Below are positions 9,588 to 18,126 of a DNA stretch of 64,000 nt, one piece after another. This DNA comes from Gimesia chilikensis. Its GTDB lineage: Bacteria; Planctomycetota; Planctomycetia; Planctomycetales; Planctomycetaceae. Below the pieces are notes generated by a model, which was not told where the DNA came from, searched no databases, and was given only the letters and a program-made list of their open reading frames with translations. How positions within the stretch are numbered: position 1 is the first letter of the stretch; every line of letters begins with the position of its first letter. Both the position numbers and the translations under genes were made by a program. The stretch lies in the NCBI RefSeq assembly GCF_007744075.1, contig NZ_CP036266.1, positions 7,840,564 to 7,904,563 of the forward strand, in the 5' to 3' direction.

Positions 9588-10381
9588 GTCCCCAAGACAG
9601 TGTATCCATGAGTTTTATGGCTCTGATTTCCATTGCTGTAATCGTTGCAGTTCTGAGTTTCCTGACGGTGAAATACAAAGCCCGGTTCCTTGCGATTGCG
9701 GGCGTTTGCCTCGTGGCATTTATTCCCGCTGTGCTGGCCGTGTCTTACGTCAGCATGGAAAGTAATTCACAAGCGACTGTGGTACAGGGGACAACAGCAG
9801 TTGCCGTCAAAGCACCTGATTTACTGGTAGAGGCGTCATCGATTCCACTGCCCGAACTGCCTTTAGTTGCACCTAAGCCGCATGACGCTCCCCAGGCTGA
9901 CCAGCCTAAGAAAGCGGAACCGCTGCCCGAGTGGATCAGTTCCAGTCAGGAAGGTTCAGGAGGCATGAAGCAGGTCTTTCAGTCAGGACTGTTTGCTACT
10001 CCGGCCGAAGCATTTCAGGATGCACTGGGAAGAGCACGTGTGAAATTCGAAGAAACACTTAGTGCAGAGCATCCACAGTACTCGTCAGACGCCAGAACGC
10101 TCAGCCCGGAACTGGTCAGACAGGTCGCCATGCGGCGGAGCTATTACCAGACGATCGAGCATGACTTTGGTGATGTCTTGAAATCGGGTGAATCGTTTAA
10201 GCAGGATATGTACCGTGCTTATGTGGAAGTCGAACTCTCCCCCTCTGTGAAGCAGACGTTTTATACGAAATGGAAACTCCAGGCGGGAAATCAGCGGGTG
10301 ATCTGGCTGGGGGGCGCTTTTGCATTTGTGACGCTGCTCTGCCTGGGAACGACCGTGTATTTGAGAGCCTCGCATCAATAG
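9584..10381 (+). CDS. Membrane protein coupled to the kinase gene
   Basis: 265 residues. Hydrophobic segments lie at about residues 9-25 and 32-52, a proline-rich region follows (about 80-120), and a last membrane segment is at about 238-258. The middle part would lie outside the membrane. It overlaps the kinase stop by four bases (ATGA), suggesting a stoichiometric partner or sensor protein. No known family recognised. Confidence 0.75.
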   Translation: MSPQDSVSMSFMALISIAVIVAVLSFLTVKYKARFLAIAGVCLVAFIPAVLAVSYVSMESNSQATVVQGTTAVAVKAPDLLVEASSIPLPELPLVAPKPHDAPQADQPKKAEPLPEWISSSQEGSGGMKQVFQSGLFATPAEAFQDALGRARVKFEETLSAEHPQYSSDARTLSPELVRQVAMRRSYYQTIEHDFGDVLKSGESFKQDMYRAYVEVELSPSVKQTFYTKWKLQAGNQRVIWLGGAFAFVTLLCLGTTVYLRASHQ

Positions 10382-10438
10382 GCTACAATCCAGGCTGACT
10401 GAACTTTCTTCATTCCTGCGGAAACCGACGAAGCTCTC

Positions 10439-11083
10439 ATGCCGATTGACGAAGCCGATCAACTCCTTGTGTCACAAATCAGGCAAGGCGACTCCGACGC
10501 CTGGGCCGAGCTGATCGCCCGTTTTGAAGGTCGACTGCTGGCATTCGTCGACAGCCGCCTGCGGAATCGTGCCAGCAGCGAAGATGTCGTCCAGGAAACC
10601 TTCATGGGCTTTCTGATCAGCATTCCCAACTACGATGCGAATACGCCGCTGGAATCGTTTCTGTTCGCCATCGCCTCACATAAGCTGACAGACCTGCTGC
10701 GTAAACAGGGGCGACGCCCGACGATCCCCCTGTTCCCCCACGAAAACGGCGAACGGGAAAGCTACCGGGAACCGGCAGGACGGACCCGTGTGGCTTCCAG
10801 TCTGGCACGGAGCAAGGAGCGTAAAAGCAAAGAGGAGCAGGTCATCTGCGAAAGCCTGTCAGATCTGATTCAGGGCTGGATCAAGAACGGCGAATTCGAG
10901 CGACTGGAGTGCATGGAGCAGTTGTTCGTCTCGGGCAGAGCGAATAAAGAAGTCGCTGCCACGCTGCAGATTACTGAGCAGGCGGTTGCCAATCATAAGC
11001 ATTTTGTGGTCGGCAAGTTGAAGGATGCCATCAAAACCGCCCAGATTCTCGATGCCGACCTGCAGGGACTGGGGCTGAATTGA
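10439..11083 (+). CDS. RNA polymerase sigma factor, ECF-like
   Basis: 214 residues. Region 2 is visible from DAWAELIARFEG through SSEDVVQETFMGFL and FLFAIASHKLTDLLRKQ. Region 4 lies near the C-terminus (SGRANKEVAATLQITEQAVANH), a helix-turn-helix. A basic variable linker of about 50 residues separates them. It directs RNA polymerase to a gene set not identifiable here. It follows the kinase/membrane pair, so kinase control of sigma activity is possible but not shown. Confidence 0.85.
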   Translation: MPIDEADQLLVSQIRQGDSDAWAELIARFEGRLLAFVDSRLRNRASSEDVVQETFMGFLISIPNYDANTPLESFLFAIASHKLTDLLRKQGRRPTIPLFPHENGERESYREPAGRTRVASSLARSKERKSKEEQVICESLSDLIQGWIKNGEFERLECMEQLFVSGRANKEVAATLQITEQAVANHKHFVVGKLKDAIKTAQILDADLQGLGLN

Positions 11084-11104
11084 ATCTCGCTGGGCGCAGC
11101 AAAA

Positions 11105-11135
11105 AAACCTCATCCGAACATCCCGGACGAGGTTT
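11105..11135. terminator. Bidirectional terminator between convergent genes
   Basis: AAACCTCATCCG and CGGACGAGGTTT form a stem with one mismatch; A-run on the left, T-rich on the right. It separates the rightward sigma gene from the leftward small basic gene. Confidence 0.8.
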
Positions 11136-11175
11136 TCATGTTTCTCGGATCCGCAACTAACGCTGCGACATCAAC

Positions 11176-11274
11176 TTAGAACTTGATGTGCTTCCGTTTC
11201 GCCTTGCGTGCTTTGGCACTGGCAGGACGGCGACCGTGGTTTGCTTTTTTCAGTTTACGCTGTGTTTTAGCCAT
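11176..11274 (-). CDS. Very small highly basic protein (32 aa)
   Basis: 32 residues starting MAKTQRKLKK, with more than a third Lys/Arg. AAGGA lies 7 bases before the ATG, and a terminator follows the stop. Composition resembles the smallest ribosomal proteins or an RNA-binding peptide, but I cannot match it to bL36, bL34, bTHX or bS22. It is probably a conserved planctomycete small protein; the function is not known to me. Confidence 0.6.
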   Translation of the reverse strand: MAKTQRKLKKANHGRRPASAKARKAKRKHIKF

Positions 11275-11581
11275 GACATTATCCTTCGATGGTCTTCAAA
11301 TTATATGAATTAAGACCACACAATTACTGATGAGGTCTGCAGAATCTCTTTCGTAACGGGTCGGGTATTCTAGTCAAAGTATCGGATGAAAAAAAGCCAT
11401 TCCGCTGAAAATCAGAGACGCTTTACCGAAATCCTCCGGTTTTGACCCGTTATTTAACCCGAAATTGGCCGCATATCAGGCTGAGCATGTGGACTGGTGT
11501 TCCGTTTTCCGGTAGCATAGCTTGAATCAATTGAACACTGGACATAATAAAAGTAATCCCCATTGATGACAGAGACCGTAT
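11275..11581. promoter_or_regulatory. Intergenic region with comM promoter
   Basis: Divergent region between the small basic gene and comM. TTGAAT (11522-11527), a 17-base spacer and TAATAA (11545-11550) make a good sigma-70-type promoter 31 bases before the comM ATG. The rest holds nothing else I can name. Confidence 0.5.
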
Positions 11582-12451
11582 ATGCTGGCCAAGCTTTATA
11601 CCTATTCCCTGTTTGGCATCGATGCCAGGCCGGTGGAAGTCGAAGTCGATATCTCGCCCGGCGCGCTGCCCAAGACCATTCTGGTCGGGCTGGCGGAGGC
11701 AGCCGTCAAAGAAAGCACTCACCGGATCGAACGGGCTCTGGTCAACAGCGGATACAATCGTCCGATCGACCGGATTGTGATCAACCTCTCCCCGGCCGAC
11801 CTCCCCAAAGACGCCGCTTCCTTTGATTTACCGATCGCCCTCGGATTATTAACTGCCAGCGGACAACTCTCTTCAGACCGATTCGAAGACTACGCCGCCG
11901 TGGGAGAACTGGCCCTGGATGGCACGATTCGCCCCATTCGGGGTGCTCTGTCGATGGCACTCTCCGCCCGCGAGCAGGGAAAGCAGGGGCTGCTCGTCCC
12001 TGTCGAGAATGCCGATGAAGCAGCGGTCGTCGATGGTCTGGATGTCTACGCGGTCGGCACACTGGCCGAAGCGGTCGGATTTTATACGGGAACACTGCCC
12101 ATCGAACCTATCGAGTTCAGCTGGGAAAATGCCCTTGAAGAACACGGCCATTACGACATCGACTACAGCGATGTGAAAGGACAGGAATACGCCAAACGCG
12201 CCATCACCGTCGCTGCCGCCGGCATGCATCATCTGCTAATGATCGGTTCGCCCGGGACCGGCAAGACATTGCTCGCATCACGGATCAGCACAATCCTGCC
12301 ACGCCTGTCTCAGGAAGAGAGTCTGGAAACGACGCGGATCTACAGTGCGATGGGGCGCCTGTCGCGAGACCAGTCGCTGGTGATGTTACGCCAGTTCCGC
12401 ACGCCCCATCATACCATCAGCGAAGCGATAGTCTCAAATTGTGCATTCTGA
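11582..12451 (+). pseudogene. comM: ComM/YifB-type Mg chelatase-like ATPase, 5' half only (disrupted)
   Basis: 289 residues against about 500 for intact ComM. The N-terminal Lon-like part starts with the family signature MLAKLYTYSLFGIDA and includes LVGLAEAAVKES. The AAA part has Walker A (GSPGTGKT, about residue 221) and the RQFRTPHHTISEA motif. The family then continues with GLVGGG; here it changes to a short foreign tail (IVSNCAF) and a stop. The break coincides with the 3' end of a serine recombinase gene on the other strand, so the gene was cut by integration. ComM is a branch-migration helicase used in natural transformation. Confidence 0.92.
12400..12440. other. Left attachment junction (attL) in comM
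   Basis: comM-like sequence runs to the SEA codons ending at 12427 and then stops matching the family. The recombinase stop codon (12409-12411) and its last codons lie on comM sequence, so the crossover is within about 12409-12427. Confidence 0.7.
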
Positions 12452-14145
12452 CCAAACGCTCTCACTCTAATTTTAGAGACTTTCCATCGATGCTTGGATT
12501 TACGATCCCACCAAAAATCGACTCTGCAATCATGGCTGATAAGCAACTCTCGGAAAGTGTCTGCGTTCAAATGGAAACATCTTGAATACTTCCCGTCCCT
12601 GCTCTTCCCAGTCTCGATATCCACAAGTTGTCCACGCAAGCCCTCAAACAACTGTCGTCTTTCACGTAGAACATCTATCCATTCATCAGACGGGATAAAA
12701 GGATGCCTTGACTTTTTATTCTTGGCCTGCTCGATTACTTTTTCCAGTTCAGCACGCTCTGCTTTCAATTCGGATAACTGCTTGTCAAGTTGGGATAGAT
12801 GTTCAGCAGAAGCCAAAAGTAAATTTTTTGTTCCCCGCTCAATCAGGTCATCCAGTTTTGACATCTTCAGTTCAACTTCGTTCGGTTTTACCTTTTTTAG
12901 TTTAGGTAATTTCATAGCTGATTGCTTCAGGACAATCTTGTCGATTCCTTCAAGCAATTTCTGTTTGAGGAAAGGGAGGACCAAATCTTCTTCAATCTTC
13001 CATTGGGCACAACTGCATTGCTTCCCATATTTGATGGCGGTTTTGCATACATAAATGATTCTACCAGATTTCTTTTTTTCTGTATTCTTACCACTCCGAT
13101 TTAGATTCCCATACAGCGGTTTCCCACAGTTCCCGCAGTACAGGACATCCTTTAATAGATATCCACCTGATTTGTGGGAGTGGGTGTTAGTTTGTTTCCG
13201 ACGCTCGATACGTCGCTGAACTTTGTCGAATAGCGTACGACTGACGATACCATCATGGGTATTCTTCTTTATAAGAGATTCACTATTGCGGACAACTGAT
13301 GTCGTTTCAGATTTAACGACCTCTTCTCCGTCCAGCCGCCAGAATGTACCTGCTGCTCTTTTTCCAAGAGGAAGATCGCCTATATAGCGGAGATTACACA
13401 AAATATCTTGAATCGTTTTGGCACACCATTTCTTACCTGTTGGACTTGGAATATTTCTACTATTCAAATCAGCGGCAAGCCAACGGAAGCCGACATCTCG
13501 GTTTGCATAAGTCTCGAATAACCATTGGACAACTTCGACCTCATCTGGATCACCCGGAACAAATTCTTGTGACCAGTTTTTAGGTTTAGTAAACTTCTCC
13601 CTACGTCCTATAATTCTGATGTGGCATTTATCATCCACAACCTTGCGGGAGAAACCATAAGGTGTCTGCTGTCCGTATGGTGTGCCATTGGACCATGTGT
13701 TGAGTTTACCGATGAGTGTTTTCTGACCCAATTTGTATGAATATTCATGCTGGGCTTCGGAAAGAACTGAATCCACAATGCGTCCGGTATGAGTGTTCCA
13801 ATCTGAATCACCTTCCAGAAGCGTATGTAGTATGACACCTGCATTCCTTAATGTCTGTTTGGCAAATGCACCTTCGATTGAGTCCAGCCGACCAAAACGG
13901 GATTTGTCAAGGCAGAGGATTACTTCGAAATTTCCTGTCGTTGAGTCAGAGAGCATTCGAGTAAATTCTGTTCTCTTATGTTGTTCACGGGAACCAGATT
14001 TCCCATCGTCAATATACCAAGTGACGATTTCGTAGCCGTTGGCTTTTGCATAGGCAGTAATTTGTTTGCGTTGCTGGGGGATACTAGTTTTTTGATCTTT
14101 ATTTGACATCCGAAGATATGCGACTGTGGGAATTAAACGTGTCAT
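12409..14145 (-). CDS. Large serine recombinase (integrase)
   Basis: 578 residues. The resolvase domain starts with VAYLRMSNKDQ, giving the nucleophile Ser at residue 14, and includes LDKSRFGR. A Recombinase domain follows, then a zinc ribbon (LYCGNCGKPL ... CSC) and a C-terminal coiled coil with many Glu/Lys, as in large serine integrases. The ATG at 14145 is preferred because GGAG lies 8 bases upstream; a longer in-frame start at 14250 has no such signal. The 3' end crosses the att junction into comM. This enzyme most likely catalysed integration. Confidence 0.95.
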   Translation of the reverse strand: MTRLIPTVAYLRMSNKDQKTSIPQQRKQITAYAKANGYEIVTWYIDDGKSGSREQHKRTEFTRMLSDSTTGNFEVILCLDKSRFGRLDSIEGAFAKQTLRNAGVILHTLLEGDSDWNTHTGRIVDSVLSEAQHEYSYKLGQKTLIGKLNTWSNGTPYGQQTPYGFSRKVVDDKCHIRIIGRREKFTKPKNWSQEFVPGDPDEVEVVQWLFETYANRDVGFRWLAADLNSRNIPSPTGKKWCAKTIQDILCNLRYIGDLPLGKRAAGTFWRLDGEEVVKSETTSVVRNSESLIKKNTHDGIVSRTLFDKVQRRIERRKQTNTHSHKSGGYLLKDVLYCGNCGKPLYGNLNRSGKNTEKKKSGRIIYVCKTAIKYGKQCSCAQWKIEEDLVLPFLKQKLLEGIDKIVLKQSAMKLPKLKKVKPNEVELKMSKLDDLIERGTKNLLLASAEHLSQLDKQLSELKAERAELEKVIEQAKNKKSRHPFIPSDEWIDVLRERRQLFEGLRGQLVDIETGKSRDGKYSRCFHLNADTFRELLISHDCRVDFWWDRKSKHRWKVSKIRVRAFGQNAQFETIASLMV

Positions 14146-14292
14146 TGAGATACTCCAAACTTGATGGGCCACATTCATCTGGAAAGCTATTGTAGAATGA
14201 CCGAATCTTTTCGGGGAGTTCCGCCAGATGATGGAAGAACGATTGCTCATTGGAAGACTGTTTTACTTCTTTAACGTATACGAAGATTCAAA

Positions 14293-14360
14293 TAAAAAAC
14301 CCACGAAAATCGTGCCTTCGCCGCAGACATCTGCGACGAAAACTCTAATTCTCCGTGGGT
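14293..14360 (-). terminator. Terminator-like hairpin downstream of HTH gene
   Basis: Read leftward, ACCCACG and CGTGGGT enclose an inner stem (TCGTCGCAGA/TCTGCGGCGA) and are followed by TTTTTTATTT. It lies about 200 bases past the leftward HTH gene and before the recombinase gene. Confidence 0.65.
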
Positions 14361-14397
14361 GTGGTTGATTTTTGACACGGCTCCCGTGGCGTCCCTA

Positions 14398-14431
14398 TTC
14401 TACGTACGAATATAATGATCGTAAAGTAGAA
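14398..14431. repeat. Imperfect inverted repeat
   Basis: TTCTACGTACGA and TCGTAAAGTAGAA flank a 9-base centre. Placed upstream of the recombinase gene; could be a protein-binding site. Function unknown. Confidence 0.4.
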
Positions 14432-14463
14432 CTTTAGAAATTATTCAAACGGTAGGATTATTG

Positions 14464-14568
14464 TTTCTGTCGATTCCAGAATTCCAGTTTTCCACGAATT
14501 GTTGTAAGTCCCAAAACGTGGAATTGCCGATCAACGGCGCAATGCGATCTTGGTCACGTGACCGTCAG
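14464..14568 (-). repeat. 3' repeat, copy A (after HTH regulator gene)
   Basis: About 100 bases, roughly 70-80% identical to 18017-18126, sharing TTTTCCACGAATT, TTGTAAG and CCAAAAC blocks. Each copy abuts the stop codon of a leftward gene with the same HTH type. The copy contains TCCACG/CGTGGA and GGTCACGTGACC palindromes, so it may form a structured 3' UTR. Confidence 0.6.
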
Positions 14569-15119
14569 TCATTTTGAACTGTTGTCTGTACTGTCATATT
14601 CGCTTCGACCTTCTCAACTATTTGTTCGGCTGAAAGAGGCAGCATATCCGTATCAGCGTCCCCACGCAGCAAATATCTGATTAGGGCCAGCCCGTCTTCT
14701 TGGTTTGTGAATTTTCCCATTTTCTTAAAGGTGTCATACAGCCCTCTGTTCTTAATGAGTTCCCACACTGAATCTGCGGCGAGCATTCGGTACGCAGTGT
14801 CGATTTGACTTTTCAGCCGTTCGCCATCACTGTTGTTTTGCCGAATGACTTCGGCTGCTTTCTTGGCCCAGCCAGCAGGGGTGTTATCGAAATTGATTCC
14901 TGAAAAAAGTTGCTCGTAATCTTCTACTCCAAGAAGATCACACAGCTTCTTGACTTGCTCTGCGTTTCGCCCCTCAACCCTTGTCAGCCCTCGTGAGCAA
15001 ATCCGTCTCACCCACTTGTAGGGCAGGTCAGCTTTCTTTGCGGCATCCTTCTGCGAGAGGTTTCGCTCATTCAGCCGTCGCCGCACGTTCCGTTTAAATT
15101 CCTCGGGATCTCGTCTCAT
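14565..15119 (-). CDS. HTH (XRE-like) regulator
   Basis: 184 residues. Residues 10-65 hold a helix-turn-helix: LSQKDAAKKADLPYKWVRRI, followed by a segment on LLGV and an EQLF stretch as in XRE domains. The unusual recognition segment PYKWVRR recurs in the HTH-Dam protein at 18121-19245. The C-terminal 110 residues are not recognised. Four TGTCCCA-like heptamers lie just upstream and may be its operator. It is divergent from the helicase gene at 15360. Confidence 0.7.
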   Translation of the reverse strand: MRRDPEEFKRNVRRRLNERNLSQKDAAKKADLPYKWVRRICSRGLTRVEGRNAEQVKKLCDLLGVEDYEQLFSGINFDNTPAGWAKKAAEVIRQNNSDGERLKSQIDTAYRMLAADSVWELIKNRGLYDTFKKMGKFTNQEDGLALIRYLLRGDADTDMLPLSAEQIVEKVEANMTVQTTVQND

Positions 15120-15127
15120 ACCCTGAT

Positions 15128-15176
15128 TGTCCCAGATCGTGTCCCATAAATCTACTTACTGTCCCAGAATGCCCCA
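15128..15176. promoter_or_regulatory. Iterated TGTCCCA heptamers (possible operator)
   Basis: TGTCCCA at 15128-15134, 15140-15146 and 15160-15166, and TGCCCCA at 15170-15176. Spacings of 12, 20 and 10 bases fit about one or two helical turns. They start 9 bases upstream of the HTH gene start. Confidence 0.45.
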
Positions 15177-15359
15177 GAAATTATTGGAAGTATTAGGACA
15201 CTGGTAATGGTGGCGTGAGTCAGCCGAGTGGTTGGCCAAGACAAAACTCTGTTTCAGGAGAACAAAGTGATGAGTAGAGACGATTCACGCTAAACCTCAA
15301 CTACCAAAATAAATCGGCGTTAGCAGCAAATTGAGCACTCATTACAGCTAGGAGAAAAA

Positions 15360-17570
15360 ATGTCTGTAACCCAAATCAAATTAAGGAAAAGTCAAGAGGA
15401 AGCTTTCGCCGAATTAAGGCGACATGACCACGCTATATTAAATGCCCCGACAGGCTGGGGAAAAAGCATGGTGCTTTGTGCTCTTGCAGGTGATGACTTA
15501 CTTTCTGGCACAGAAAGAAAAGTTGTTATTGCGATCCCCCAAACAGTTATAGCTAAAGGATTCATCCACGATGTTTCAATCAAATTGCCGACTGGTGAAA
15601 TGCTTGATTGGGCTGTCAAACACAATCTGTGTAATTACATTCGGAACAAGACCGAAGAGCTATCGCAGTTTCTAACGGAACCAGCAAAAGATAAAAAGAT
15701 TTTCAATCGAATTATCGTGACAACTCATGCTGGTTTAGCCCGGACATTCTCAAGCTTGTCTGATAAGCAACTCGCAGAAGCGACCAAGAACACTACATTC
15801 CTCATTGATGAATCACACCACATTTCGGGGGCAGATGAATCATGTAATCAACTAGGCGCAATCGTTAATTATATTCTGGATATCGATAATCCGACGACCA
15901 CCACAAGATTGATCTTGGCGACAGCATTCTTTTTTCGTGGTGATCAATTACCGATTATCACAGAAAGTCATCTTGATCGGTTCTATCGACATTCAATTCA
16001 GTTTGACAAATATTGGCGGTCTCTCAAGCACATTAAATCATACAAGTATGATTTCGTTGCCTTTAAAGGCACAGTTTGGAAAAGTCTCAACCAACTACTT
16101 GCACAAGATCAAACTCCAACAATCATATATTGCCCGCCTAAAAATCATCGTCTGCTTCTCGGAAAAGAGAAGTCTGATTTTACAAAACGTATTGTGAGAA
16201 CGATCAAAAAACACTATCCAGAGAGTGAGTTGTGGTCTGCTGACAGTGATAATGAAGGTCGAATTATTCTTGATCTTGTCGATGGGGATCATCGAGACGA
16301 GAAAATCAAGTTTGCGATGACACAGGGAGAGCAGATTGATGTAATTCTAACAGTTGGTATGTTTAAGGAGGGTGCTGATTGGCTACAGGCACAAAGAGTA
16401 ATTGACCTAGTACCAAGTGGATCAGATCAAGACAGAAATCAACGCTTTGGAAGGCTTATCAGGGATTACCCCGGTAAGGAGCACATAAGCTATTTCTCTT
16501 TCTTTTCGGTCATTACAGATGCTCCAAAAGACGAGCAACGAAAATATTTATCTAAACTGTTTGCTCATTTTCATGCGTCTTTGATTTTGGACAATGCCCT
16601 TAATCCTATCAAAATGCCGAAGTATTATGATGATGGGCATTTTGAAGGGGGGAGCCAAGGCAGACCAGTAAATTTGCTTGGTCAGTATGATGAAGATTTG
16701 CAAGAGAGCATTCTTTCTGATTGTTATGATGCTATGATCTCATTGTTTGCTGATTGCGAGCAGCAAAACAGAAAACCTTCAGACACAGAGGCAAAAAATG
16801 CAATTGTTCGTGCTCTGAAAAACTTTGACATCGAACAAGAAGAACAGACAGCAAAACAAATAGTGTTGATGATCAGACGAAAAGCTAACATCACCCTTGC
16901 TGTTGATGATCTAGTCAATTCTGGATTCGACAAGGTTTGGTCTGACGATACTCTGAAAGGTCTACAGTTGTTTTCAGCAGGGTTTGGTGGTCCTACCAGA
17001 TTTGCTGAATTGAGAAAAATTATTTCAGGAATCTTTGACTCAAATTGGCTTGGAAATTACGAGAAGATCAAGTCTTTACCTGCTTGCCCGCCACAAAGTA
17101 GTAAAGCTTACTGGTGGATCAGCAACAACAAGGCATTTTATCGAGATGGAAGGTTGTCAAAAGAAAGAATTCATCTTTTGGAATCAATCCCTTGGTGGGA
17201 ATGGTTCAAAAAATATGATGATCGTTGGCAAGAATACTTTAATGAGATAAAAGCTTATAAGCATTATCCAACGAAGTTGTCTAAAGCATTAGAAAATTGG
17301 ACTGGCAAGCAACGTCTGATTTACTCTGCTGGCAAACTATCTCAAGATAGAATTGAGCTACTAGAATCAATTAGTTGGTGGCAATGGAAGCCTGATCGAT
17401 GGCATCGCAACTATGAATCAGTCAGAGTTTTGAAAAAAAGACCGTTTCCGAAGACTGACAAGAAATCAACTAATTGGTTTTATCAACAAAGGGTTGCTTA
17501 TCATCGAGGCAATTTATCTGTTGAGAAAATCAAGTTGCTGGAAGCAATAATATGGTGGACGTGGGGATAA
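15360..17570 (+). CDS. SF2 helicase with C-terminal helicase-associated (HA) repeats
   Basis: 736 residues. SF2 motifs in order: Walker A APTGWGKS at 29-36, DESHH at about 150, ATAFFF (motif III-like), and QDRNQRFGRLIRD (motif VI) at about 360. The last 180 residues contain three copies of the HA domain, each ending in a pattern LSxERIxLLESIxWWxW. HA repeats are probably nucleic-acid-binding. It is AT-rich relative to the flanks, and its upstream neighbour is a divergent HTH gene. It may be a defence or element-maintenance helicase; the role is inferred only. Confidence 0.85.
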   Translation: MSVTQIKLRKSQEEAFAELRRHDHAILNAPTGWGKSMVLCALAGDDLLSGTERKVVIAIPQTVIAKGFIHDVSIKLPTGEMLDWAVKHNLCNYIRNKTEELSQFLTEPAKDKKIFNRIIVTTHAGLARTFSSLSDKQLAEATKNTTFLIDESHHISGADESCNQLGAIVNYILDIDNPTTTTRLILATAFFFRGDQLPIITESHLDRFYRHSIQFDKYWRSLKHIKSYKYDFVAFKGTVWKSLNQLLAQDQTPTIIYCPPKNHRLLLGKEKSDFTKRIVRTIKKHYPESELWSADSDNEGRIILDLVDGDHRDEKIKFAMTQGEQIDVILTVGMFKEGADWLQAQRVIDLVPSGSDQDRNQRFGRLIRDYPGKEHISYFSFFSVITDAPKDEQRKYLSKLFAHFHASLILDNALNPIKMPKYYDDGHFEGGSQGRPVNLLGQYDEDLQESILSDCYDAMISLFADCEQQNRKPSDTEAKNAIVRALKNFDIEQEEQTAKQIVLMIRRKANITLAVDDLVNSGFDKVWSDDTLKGLQLFSAGFGGPTRFAELRKIISGIFDSNWLGNYEKIKSLPACPPQSSKAYWWISNNKAFYRDGRLSKERIHLLESIPWWEWFKKYDDRWQEYFNEIKAYKHYPTKLSKALENWTGKQRLIYSAGKLSQDRIELLESISWWQWKPDRWHRNYESVRVLKKRPFPKTDKKSTNWFYQQRVAYHRGNLSVEKIKLLEAIIWWTWG

Positions 17571-17585
17571 AAAAGGAGCTTCGGG

Positions 17586-17732
17586 ATGATCTTTATACCC
17601 ACTCATGTAAGAATCCGTAAGACTTATTTCGTCGGGAAAGTCGTCTTTGACTTCTACAATGGCAGACAGAATTTTGTTGAAGCGAGTAGCCAATACTTTA
17701 GTAATTGGCTTTGTGTTATCACTCGGTATTGA
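17586..17732 (+). CDS. Possible small protein (48 aa)
   Basis: 48 residues beginning MIFIPTHVRIRK. GGAG lies 7 bases upstream of the ATG and the frame starts 15 bases after the helicase stop. No family recognised; could be chance. Confidence 0.3.
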   Translation: MIFIPTHVRIRKTYFVGKVVFDFYNGRQNFVEASSQYFSNWLCVITRY

Positions 17733-18016
17733 CTGTTCGAGGTTTCTCTTTTAAGTCTCCAAACTGTTTTTGGCTAATTCGATTTTATCCACAAATATTC
17801 TTCCGATACGTGTATTGTCATCACAAAATGCCCCTTGGTTTTAAATGAACCAAGGGGCAAGGCACACAAAGGAGCTAGTGCTGTGTCAATTCCCGACACA
17901 GTAACTCATGGACACGCAACTTGTAACCCTAGAACCCTTTTGCTTAAGCACTTTTTTGACTCTTGGGCATCTCCATTTTTTCCATGAATTCAAATTTCTC
18001 GACTGTATGGAATACA
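17733..18016. other. Intergenic region with two perfect hairpins
   Basis: TGCCCCTTGGTT and AACCAAGGGGCA form a perfect 12-base stem at 17829-17859, and CTGTGTC/GACACAG another at 17881-17901. They are probably transcription ends for the helicase gene and/or the convergent HTH-Dam gene. A single TTATCCACA is at 17785-17793. Confidence 0.55.
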
Positions 18017-18126
18017 TTTCTATCGAATCCATAATTCTAATTTTCCACGAATTCTTGTAAGCTCCAAAACATGGGCTCAGTGATCAATGACGCAATAGCA
18101 CCATTGATCACTGATTCTCGTCAGCC
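18017..18126 (-). repeat. 3' repeat, copy B (after HTH-Dam gene)
   Basis: Diverged copy of 14464-14568. Shared blocks are TTTTCCACGAATT, TTGTAAG, CCAAAAC and GATCAA-GACGCAAT. It contains TGATCAATG/CATTGATCA, a perfect stem around a 12-base loop. Confidence 0.6.

Noticed and set aside
17785-17793. Perfect DnaA box TTATCCACA as sign of a replication origin
   Set aside because: Single copy; one such match in 64 kb is expected by chance and there is no cluster.
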